Shown piece after piece: positions 1 to 6,700 of a stretch of 11,875 bases of DNA. Positions within the stretch are counted from its first letter, which is position 1; each line of letters begins with the position of its first letter. A program made the position numbers and the translations under genes. The notes beneath the pieces were generated by a model. The model was given only the letters and a program-made list of their open reading frames with translations, was not told the DNA's origin and did no database searches. Source of the stretch: Oscillospiraceae bacterium (GTDB lineage Bacteria; Bacillota_A; Clostridia; Oscillospirales; Oscillospiraceae); the NCBI GenBank assembly GCA_017415945.1, contig JAFQDR010000197.1:1-11875 (forward strand), read 5' to 3'.

Positions 1-73
1 ATGCTGCCATGAATCTGAAAAAGCTGGCAATTTGGAGTTGGAAGAACTCCTTGCATCGTTTCATTTTCAGCAT
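1..73 (-). CDS. possible 5' end of a minus-strand gene running off the left edge
   Basis: A minus-strand frame opens at an ATG at 73 and stays open to the window edge (24 codons, beginning MLKMKRCKEFFQ). A Shine-Dalgarno-like AAAGGGAG lies just upstream (about 79-86). A second in-frame ATG at 64 is possible. The peptide is basic and hydrophobic, as at the start of a membrane protein, but no family can be named from so few residues. Competing reading: a plus-strand frame from position 2 to a stop at 131-133 could be the tail of a gene ending at the stem-loops that follow. The sequence beyond the edge would decide. Low confidence. Confidence 0.25.
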   Translation of the reverse strand, partial: MLKMKRCKEFFQLQIASFFRFMAA

Positions 74-95
74 TTTTGCTCCCTTTTACAGAAAT

Positions 96-126
96 ACCCC
101 TGTTTTCGTTTTTTGAAAACAGGGGT
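96..126. terminator. 12-bp perfect stem-loop
   Basis: ACCCCTGTTTTC (96-107) pairs perfectly with 115-126 around a 7-nt T-rich loop. The tail TCTTT on the plus side is only weakly U-rich, so it may be an accessory terminator or an RNA-stabilising hairpin in front of the stronger one at 143-178. Confidence 0.45.
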
Positions 127-142
127 TCTTTGACAGTCTGAG

Positions 143-178
143 AAAATCCCACCACCCTTATGGGGTGGTGGGATTTTT
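143..178. terminator. strong bidirectional Rho-independent terminator
   Basis: A 15-bp perfect stem (143-157 with 163-177) has a core of CCCACCACCC / GGGTGGTGGG and a 5-nt loop. It is flanked by AAAA on one side and TTTTT on the other, so it can act on both strands. It would end transcription entering from the left edge or leaving 179-355 in the minus direction. Confidence 0.75.
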
Positions 179-355
179 AGTGAATAGGTAAGAGTGAAAA
201 GTGAATAGTTGTTGTGAAATTCAAAATCTTCGATATTGAATTTCTGGTATAAAGCAAGTTTGCCCGTGTTGCCGCAGAAAGGATACCGTGCCGCAATGAA
301 ATGATAACGCCTCAAACTGTAGATATGCTGTGTAGAAATATTTTGCTGCATCCAT

Positions 356-381
356 CGTAGGGCGGGGGCTTGCTCCCGCCG
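356..381 (+). repeat. REP-like palindromic repeat, copy 1
   Basis: A 26-nt GC-rich unit (starts CGTAGGGCGGGGG, ends CTCCCGCCG) reappears as an exact reverse complement at 474-499. The unit itself folds: GGCGGGGG and CTCCCGCC form an 8-bp stem with one G-T pair and a CTTG loop. The form (short GC-rich hairpin, intergenic, paired in inverse orientation) is that of REP/BIME-type elements. Confidence 0.75.
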
Positions 382-473
382 TACCGCACCAAAACTTTTG
401 TTTCTCTCAATTCAATCTGCATATTTTCATATCCCTGTCATTTCAAATTGTGCAGCCTATGACTGCCTACTTG

Positions 474-499
474 CGGCGGGAGCAAGCCCCCGCCCTACG
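474..499 (-). repeat. REP-like palindromic repeat, copy 2 (inverted)
   Basis: This is the exact reverse complement of 356-381, 92 nt away. Together they could form a long stem enclosing an AT-rich segment. The copy ends only 37 nt before the -35 box of the VWA operon promoter. Confidence 0.75.
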
Positions 500-536
500 G
501 TTGCAGAGGTGAATTGCGGTGTTTCGCCCCTACTGC

Positions 537-565
537 TTGACCCACTCTCGGTTTAATGCTATTCT
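537..565 (+). promoter_or_regulatory. sigma-A-type promoter of the VWA/AAA+ operon
   Basis: The -35 TTGACC (537-542), a 17-bp spacer and the -10 TATTCT (560-565) are present, with an extended TGC just before the -10. Transcription would begin near 572, giving a leader of about 24 nt before the ATG at 596. Spacing and position fit well; no operator is obvious. Confidence 0.65.
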
Positions 566-595
566 AATGGTATCCAATCAAAAGGCGGTGAGTGT

Positions 596-1642
596 ATGGA
601 TATTGATATTGTTCGCAGTGACCTGGAGGAACGCTTCCCCATGTGGACCGACCGCATCCGTCTTCTGCGCTTCAAGGAGTCCCCCGCCGCCATGCCCACG
701 GACAACGACGGATCAACCATCTTCTATAACAGCCGCTTGGTAGACCGCATGACCCGTGAGAAGCGAGGCTTTTACATGGCTCGTGAGCTGCTGCACATCC
801 AGCTGGCCCACCATCAGCGGCGTGGCGACCGTGACCGTTCGGTTTGGAAACGTGCCACCGACGGTATCGTGCACTCCATGCTCCGTGACGAGGGCTTCCA
901 AGTCCCCGAAGAGGTGCTGCTTGTCCGTGACGGTGCATCCCTGTGCGCCGAGGAGCTGTACGATGCCCTGTATGTCATTTGGGACGACGAGACCATGTCC
1001 GAGGATGCCTCTGTGCCCATGGTCATTGATTCCGAGGAGCCTGCCAAGGTCAAGGAGGCGGGCAAGGACAGCAAATCCCGTGAGATCGAGCTGGATGACC
1101 CGGGGCTTGCCCGTGCGGTTGCGGGCTTGGCAGAGCTGCTGGAGCCCAGTATGCAGGTGGACTACGACTGGTTCCCCGGTACCACCATTCGTGACGGGAT
1201 GCTCCGCTACGACTTCCGCGCCTACCCTGTGGCCCGTGCGGAGATTTTGCTGGATACAAGTGCCTCCGTGGATGCCGACCTGCTGCGGTACTTTGTCCGT
1301 GCGGTGAAGGCCCTCATGCGTGAGGACGCGGTGGTTCGGGTGGGCTGCTTTGATACGAAATTTTACGGCTTTAAGGACATCAACACCGAAGCCGATATTG
1401 AAAATCTGCGTCTGGTAGGTGCGGGCGGCACGGACTTCAATGTAGCCGTGGAGGCCTTCACAGGGGATGCGGAGAACCAAATCATATTTACAGACGGATA
1501 TGCCGAGATGCCCGAGCAAAGCTGCAACGCGGTTTGGGTGGTCTACGGCAGTATGCCCATCCAACCCAAGGGCGGACGGGTGATCTATGCCAAGGCTACT
1601 GAGGAGAAAGAGAAGCATGAAATCGAATTTCTTATCACATGA
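596..1642 (+). CDS. VWA-like protein with DUF2201-type putative metallopeptidase N-domain
   Basis: A cytosolic protein of 348 residues with no signal peptide or membrane segment. Residues about 45-105 match the putative metallopeptidase domain of DUF2201 proteins, but the usual HExxH appears as RELLH (63-67): Glu64 and His67 are kept and the first His is Arg. A low-complexity acidic/charged linker (about 130-170) leads to a VWA fold with an intact MIDAS: DTSAS (220-224), Thr279 in GGTDF, and Asp300 in IIFTDG. In this family the VWA part is expected to bind a metal-dependent partner and work with a MoxR-type AAA+ ATPase, which is the next gene and overlaps by 26 bp. The start is the ATG at 596 behind a weak GGCGGTG site, fitting the promoter at 537-565. 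The family call is firm; peptidase activity is doubtful and the physiological substrate unknown. Confidence 0.85.
   Translation: MDIDIVRSDLEERFPMWTDRIRLLRFKESPAAMPTDNDGSTIFYNSRLVDRMTREKRGFYMARELLHIQLAHHQRRGDRDRSVWKRATDGIVHSMLRDEGFQVPEEVLLVRDGASLCAEELYDALYVIWDDETMSEDASVPMVIDSEEPAKVKEAGKDSKSREIELDDPGLARAVAGLAELLEPSMQVDYDWFPGTTIRDGMLRYDFRAYPVARAEILLDTSASVDADLLRYFVRAVKALMREDAVVRVGCFDTKFYGFKDINTEADIENLRLVGAGGTDFNVAVEAFTGDAENQIIFTDGYAEMPEQSCNAVWVVYGSMPIQPKGGRVIYAKATEEKEKHEIEFLIT
1601..1606 (+). promoter_or_regulatory. internal ribosome binding site fixing the AAA+ start
   Basis: GAGGAG lies 10 nt before the ATG at 1617, inside the end of the VWA gene. An upstream in-frame ATG (1587) has no comparable site, so 1617 is chosen. 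The layout suggests translational coupling. Confidence 0.6.
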
Positions 1643-3242
1643 ACAAGTATACGGCGGGCTGCTGCCTGTGTTTGACAAGGTGGGCAAGGCCGCTCCCGCA
1701 TCGGATCTGGCTCTGCTGACCATGTCCGACGACGGCTTCCTCATTGACGGCCCCTCCATCAACTACTATCTCACCGACGGTGTGGTGGACCGCTTCGGCC
1801 GTGACGATGCCTGCGAGCTGTGCGCCGTGCGTCCCGTCATCGAGCTGGAGGAGGGAGACGAGGCACTGCTGGGCCGCAAGCAGACCGAGGGTTCCGTCAC
1901 CATCGTGGAGTTCGGCCGCTACCCCTATGTGCTGCTGGACGAAACCATGCGTGCTCTGGCTGCCCGTGAATACGCCCGCGGCGCCCTGCCCAAGACGGGG
2001 GCATCCGTCACCGTCGGTGGGAAGGCATACCCCGTGTACCGTCTGGGGGGCAAGGAGGTTATTTGCCTGACCTTTGAGGAAGGGGGCATGACGGGCTATG
2101 TACGCCTGTCCGATGGCTCCGTGGTCACGGAAGGGGAAGAAGTGTTCTTGGAAATGCGCCCCGTCCGCTGGGTGTATGAGGAGGATGCCAAGCTGCTCAT
2201 CGGCTGCATGGCGCTGCTGGGGGGCCTGTCCCGTGAGGCTGCCATGGCATATTTGCAGGAAGGCTTCCTTGGGGAGCTGACCTATGTGCAGGAGGAGGCT
2301 TCCCCCGAGGAGCGGGGCTTCCAAATCCGCACCCATGACGATCTGTCCCTTATCCGTGCCTATGTGGAGGCCAACATCCCCGTGTTCCTCCATGGTCTCA
2401 GCGGCGACGGCAAGTCTGACCGTGTCCGCCAGATCGACCCCCAGGCGCTGGACATCGAGCTGGTGAACGAGACCCCCGAAACCATCAATGGCCGTGCGGT
2501 GTACAACGAGACCACCAATACCATTGTAGACATTAAGCCCGTGTGGCTGATTAAGTTAGAGGAGCTGTGCGAGGACGGCAAGCTGCACATTTTGTTCTTT
2601 GACGAGCTGACCAATGCCACCAAGCAGACCCAGTCCGTCATCTTCAAGATCGTTCTGGAACGCTTCGTCAACAACCGCTGGCCTCTGCCTTCCAATGCCC
2701 GTATTGTGGCAGCGGGCAACGACCGCAGCGAATCCACCGCCGCCCACGATTTGGCAGAGCCCCTGTTCGGCCGCTTTGCCCACATCTACATCCGCACCAC
2801 CGTGGAAAACTGGATGCCTTGGGCCATTGCCCATGAGATGAACCCCTATGTCATGGAGTTCCTTGCCAACAACGACCTGTATCTGCGCACCGCCTTTACG
2901 GGCACCGAGGGCCACGCGGACCCCAGACGCTGGGAAATGGTCTCCAGAGTGCTGGACCATTCCGGCAATGACTTCTCTCTGCTGGCACCCATCGTGGGGC
3001 AGGAGACCGCGGATGCCTTTATCCGCTTCTTCAAGGCGCAGCAGGAAATGGAGACTCTCGGGGACTACACCGACGCCGAGATCGCAAAGTTCTCCGTTGC
3101 ACGCCGCTATCAGATCGCACAGCAGTGCCTGTATGTGGCCAAGGCACGGCCCGAGGAGGCCCGCGCACTGGTGAAGCGTCTGGGCAATGAGTATCTGGCA
3201 TGGTACGAATATATGCTGGGCAGAAAGGCTGCGGCAAAATAA
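1617..3242 (+). CDS. MoxR-like AAA+ ATPase with an N-terminal extension
   Basis: A 541-residue protein. The C-terminal half is an AAA+ module of the MoxR type: Walker A GLSGDGKS (260-267), Walker B ILFFDE (325-330), sensor 1 AAGND (365-369), arginine finger Arg386 in LFGRF, and a lid helix region around DPRRWE (435-440). MoxR ATPases remodel or activate partner proteins together with VWA proteins, and the overlapping upstream gene supplies that partner. Residues 1-235 are extra compared with usual MoxR proteins of about 300-380 residues. They hold two blocks resembling DUF6273-type modules found in clostridial proteins: one ending in AVRPVIEL (70-77), and one around VEFGRYPYVLL (97-107) to RPVRWVYEED (181-190). 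That resemblance is from memory of motifs and is tentative. Likely a cytosolic partner-recognition domain. Expressed from the promoter at 537-565 and ended by the stem-loop at 3250-3281. Confidence 0.85.
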   Translation: MKSNFLSHEQVYGGLLPVFDKVGKAAPASDLALLTMSDDGFLIDGPSINYYLTDGVVDRFGRDDACELCAVRPVIELEEGDEALLGRKQTEGSVTIVEFGRYPYVLLDETMRALAAREYARGALPKTGASVTVGGKAYPVYRLGGKEVICLTFEEGGMTGYVRLSDGSVVTEGEEVFLEMRPVRWVYEEDAKLLIGCMALLGGLSREAAMAYLQEGFLGELTYVQEEASPEERGFQIRTHDDLSLIRAYVEANIPVFLHGLSGDGKSDRVRQIDPQALDIELVNETPETINGRAVYNETTNTIVDIKPVWLIKLEELCEDGKLHILFFDELTNATKQTQSVIFKIVLERFVNNRWPLPSNARIVAAGNDRSESTAAHDLAEPLFGRFAHIYIRTTVENWMPWAIAHEMNPYVMEFLANNDLYLRTAFTGTEGHADPRRWEMVSRVLDHSGNDFSLLAPIVGQETADAFIRFFKAQQEMETLGDYTDAEIAKFSVARRYQIAQQCLYVAKARPEEARALVKRLGNEYLAWYEYMLGRKAAAK

Positions 3243-3249
3243 TGCATCC

Positions 3250-3281
3250 AAGGCACGGCAGCCTGCTCTGCTGTGCCTTTT
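3250..3281 (+). terminator. Rho-independent terminator of the VWA/AAA+ operon
   Basis: AAGGCACGGCAG (3250-3261) pairs with 3268-3279 (one G-U pair) around a 6-nt loop, followed by a short T run (3278-3281). It begins 8 nt after the ATPase stop codon. The U tract is short, so termination may be incomplete and the downstream remnant might be read through. Confidence 0.6.
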
Positions 3282-3313
3282 GCATATTCTGACAAAGGCT
3301 TGGGAGGGAGACT

Positions 3314-3628
3314 ATGGGGAAATATCCCATCAAAAGAGAGTTTTTTCCGTTTTCTCGGTTTACACCGCCCATTAGCGAGAAATTCCTTGCAATGGCTGTG
3401 CCGAATATGAAAACGCCGAAATTCATTTTCAAGGACAAAACCATTGATACCGTGGCCCATAGGGTGAAGAGCTATGACGGCGAAGAAATAAAGGCGTTTT
3501 TGATGTCACCCAAGGGCATGGCAGACAATACGGCAGGCCTTGCAGGCGAGAGTGGCATTTATGAAGGCGCGGTTTTGGGGAGACACATCCTCTTGATCCA
3601 TGCGCGGAAACAAAAGCGATCTATATAA
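3314..3628 (+). pseudogene. 5' remnant of an alpha/beta hydrolase gene
   Basis: The frame is 104 codons with a strong GGGAGGGAG site 3 nt before the ATG. Residues 1 to about 72 (MGKYPIKREFFPFSRFTPP... to KSYDGEEIKAFLMSPKG) look like the amino-terminal segment of clostridial alpha/beta hydrolases of the HSL/acetyl-esterase type, just before the HGGG oxyanion motif. That motif, the GxSxG nucleophile and the rest of the fold (normally about 300 residues) are absent. From about residue 73 the reading frame becomes unrelated sequence and stops at 3626-3628, three bases before a palindromic element. The best reading is a truncated, non-functional gene. A short functional peptide cannot be excluded, since the initiation signals are intact. 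The identification is by remembered motif similarity. Confidence 0.6.
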
Positions 3629-3630
3629 TA

Positions 3631-3760
3631 ACCCCCCATCCATGCGGATGGGGGGTCAGACTATCGACAAGGCTTCGCAGAATTTCGTCCGTAAGGACGA
3701 AACAAAGTCAGAATGATTTTGTCAACGATTTGACACCCCCATCCATGCGGATGGGGGTGT
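3631..3760. repeat. 130-bp three-hairpin palindromic element
   Basis: Two outer hairpins share the same core (CCCCCATCC, loop ATGC, GGATGGGGG): 3631-3656 with an 11-bp stem and 3733-3760 with a 12-bp stem. Between them sits a third perfect hairpin, TTTCGTCC (3683-3690) with 3695-3702 and loop GTAA. The flanks of the central hairpin are imperfect inverted copies of each other (TCAGACTATCG..ACAA against the complement of TTGTCAACGATTTGAC). It separates the hydrolase remnant from the convergent LRR/SLH gene and probably also ends transcription of both, although T tracts are poor. The structure suggests a small non-autonomous repeat; no transposase is nearby. Confidence 0.65.
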
Positions 3761-3772
3761 GTTGCTTGGTGC

Positions 3773-6700
3773 TTATTTGGTTTTGTATGCGTACAGGAAG
3801 GTGACTACCTGTGCGCGGGTACAGGTTTCGTTGGGAGCGAAGGTAGTGGGGGTCTTGCCGCCGGTAACACCCTTTTCCACCGCCCACAGCACGGGGTTCA
3901 GATACCAGTCACCGCTGCTTACGTCGGTGAAGGGGTTGTCGGTGTCGGCAGCTGCGGGCTTGCCTGCGGCGGCGTACAGGAAGGTGACCACCTGTGCGCG
4001 GGTGCAGGTCTCATTGGGTCCGAAGGTGTTGGGGGTCAGACCGCCCGTAATGCCGTTTTCTACCGCCCACATGACGGGATTGTAGAACCAGTCGCTTTCG
4101 GAAACGTCGATGAAGGGGTTTGCGGTGGGGTTGATTTCGGGCTTACCCGCAGCGGCGTACAGGAAGGTGACTACCTGTGCACGGGTGCAGGAGTTGTTGG
4201 GGCCGAATTCGGTTGCGCTGATACCGCCTGTGACGTTATTTTGTACCGCCCACTGTACGGGGTTGAAGAACCAGTCCGCTTCAGCCACGTCGGTGAAGGG
4301 GTTCTCAGCGGGAGGTGTAGGTGTGGGTGTGGGCTTGATTTCGGGGACAATATCGCCGTAGTGGATGACAGCTTCCAGCTGCTTGCGGACGGAATCCTCC
4401 ATTTCCACAGCCTTCCAAACCTCACGGGTGCCTGCGAAGTTCACTTCTTCCAGATTGTCTGCGCTCCAGAATGCTTCAGTGCCGTTGATCTTGGTCAAGG
4501 TTGCGGGCAGATTCAAAACAGTCAGGCTATTGGTATAGCGGGAGGCAAAGGCCTGTCTGCCGATGGAGGTGATGCCCTCACCCAGAGTCACGATTTCCAG
4601 ATCGGTGCATTCAAAGAACACATGTGCTTGGATTTCCCCTACGGTGCCGGGGACGCTGATCTCGGTGAGACCGCTGTCTTCAAATGCGTTGCTGCCCAGC
4701 ATGGTCAAGCCCTCGGGCAGGGCGATGGTCTTCAAATCTTGGCAGTGTGCAAAGGCATAGTCGTCGATGGATTCCAGCGTGGAGGGCAGGGTGACGGTTT
4801 CCACATACTTCAGGCCTGCGAAGATGGCGGGACCGAGACCCGTGACACCTTCCTCTACCACGATTTCCTTGATCTGACGAGAGAAATTACCGTAGCCGTA
4901 GTTGACGCCGTTGCCGCCGCCAAACCAGGGGGCGTCGGTTTTTTCGGTCTTCCAGTCATACATGTAGCCGCCTGCGATGCCCTCACCGTAAACGGTCAAA
5001 ACACCTTCGTTGAACTTCCAGCCGTTGCCGTGGATGCCGGGCTCGGGAGTGGGCTCGGGAGTGGGCTCGGGAGTGGGCTCGGGAGTAGGCTCGGGAGTGG
5101 GCTCGGGAGTAGGCTCGGGAGTAGGCTCGGGAGTAGGCTCGGGAGTAGGCTCGGGAGTGGGCTCGGGAGTAGGCTCGGGAGTGGGCTCGGGAGTAGGCTC
5201 GGGAGTGGGCTCGGGAGTAGGTTCCGGTGTAGGTTCGGGCTCGGGCTCAGAATCGTCGGTGAGTTCACCGACCTTAACGGAGATGGTGTAGGTCTTGCCG
5301 TCGGTGTGGGTGTAGCTGATGGTTGCGGTACCCTCTTCGCCGAATACCAGATTCTGCATATCTGCATCATACATGCTCATGCGTACCATGCACACGGCGT
5401 CATTGTCAGAGCTCAGGCTGCCGTAGGGCAGGAGGATTTCCTCGGTGCCGTCATAGAAGAAAAATGCAAACTCGGCGCTGCATGGATTGCTCTGCCAGCC
5501 GGTGAACTTGTTGCGCTCAATGCCGAACCGGTAGTATTCGTCGCTGCTGTACATATACAGTGCGGGCTCGCTGCCGCTGTAAACGGTTTCGGTCTTCACC
5601 GCATCACAAACGGTACAGGTGAAACGCTTCAGATTGTCCCCTGCATCGGTGCCGTTGTCCCAGCTGTGCATGCCGCCGAACTGCAGCTGCCAGTCTGCGG
5701 CTTCTGCATAGCTCATGGGCATGAACTTGTTGCTTTCTTCGCAGATGTCACAGGAATAGTGGGCATAGACACCGGGGGTGGTGCAGGTGGGCTCTGCCTG
5801 CTCATGGTAGGTCAGATAATGTACCTCTGCGTTGACCAGAGGGTCATTGCCATCCTGAATGATGATGCTTTCATATTCCTCGGGGGTGCCGGGGTAGTGA
5901 ACGATTTCCAGTGCCTTGCAGCCTGCGAAGGCATCGGGCAGGATGTTCTGCATACTCGTGGGCAGCAGTATGCTGTCCATGGCGTAGCAGCTGTGGAAGG
6001 CACCGAAATGGATGGCAACGGGGCCTTCGTGAAGGATGGTGCTGCCGCCCAGATTGGGAGCCTTGGCGTAGACAACAAGGTCTTCTTCGCCTGTTTCCTC
6101 ATTGGGCACGGACTTCGTAATGCAGCCGTCCATCACGGACATGCCGTTGTAATTACCCTCGGGGAAGGAGATCTCTGCCAGAGAGGTGCAGCCCACGAAG
6201 GGAGCTTCGAAGTACATCAGATCCTTGGACAGCTCCAGTGTCACCAGATTGTACAGGTCATAGAAGGCGTTGTTGCCGATGGTGCCGCCGTCCTTCATCA
6301 AAACGGTGTGGATCTCGTCGCGGCGATCGTACCAGGGTGCGCCGCCGGGCTCATAATTGTACATAAGGCTGCCGCCTTCTTTTGCGTAGATGGTCAGCAC
6401 GCCGTCCTCCAGAGACCAGTAGAGAGCATCGCCGCACATATCGGGGGCGGGAGTAGGTTCGGGAGTGGGTTCGGGCAGTCCGTTGGCATTGTAGTGAATG
6501 GCTGCGGACTTGAGGGGATCATTGTAATATTGATTGATTTTGACCTCAGCCCACTGTGCTTCTGTGCCGCCGAAGTACACATCGGTCAGCCCATTGCATC
6601 CGCTGAAGGCGCTTTGTGCGATTTCAGTTACGGAAGCGGGGATGTACACAGCTTCCAAAGCGGAGGAATACGCAAAGCAAGAGTAGCTGATTGTTTGCAG

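Larger units (their letters stand above)
179..536. other. intergenic stretch without a supported gene
   Basis: This stretch has stops in most frames. The one long minus-strand frame (67-351) runs straight through both stem-loops and has no ribosome binding site, so it is not called. It does contain a 9-bp inverted repeat, GAAATTCAA (216-224) with 236-244, enclosing a small inner stem, plus the two inverted copies annotated separately. It reads like accumulated interspersed repeats rather than decayed coding sequence. Confidence 0.6.

Noticed and set aside
67..351. A 94-codon minus-strand frame
   Set aside because: It passes through two strong stem-loops, lacks a ribosome binding site and is rich in translated repeat sequence.
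1587..1616. Upstream ATG for the AAA+ ATPase
   Set aside because: It adds ten basic residues with no Shine-Dalgarno site; GAGGAG is placed for the ATG at 1617.
713..1762. A 349-codon open frame on the minus strand
   Set aside because: It is antisense to the VWA gene and its downstream neighbour, with no motif or ribosome binding site; the plus strand carries clear MIDAS residues.
5041..5232. Regular short repeats considered as a CRISPR array
   Set aside because: The 12-bp units are contiguous without spacers and encode an in-frame PEPT linker.
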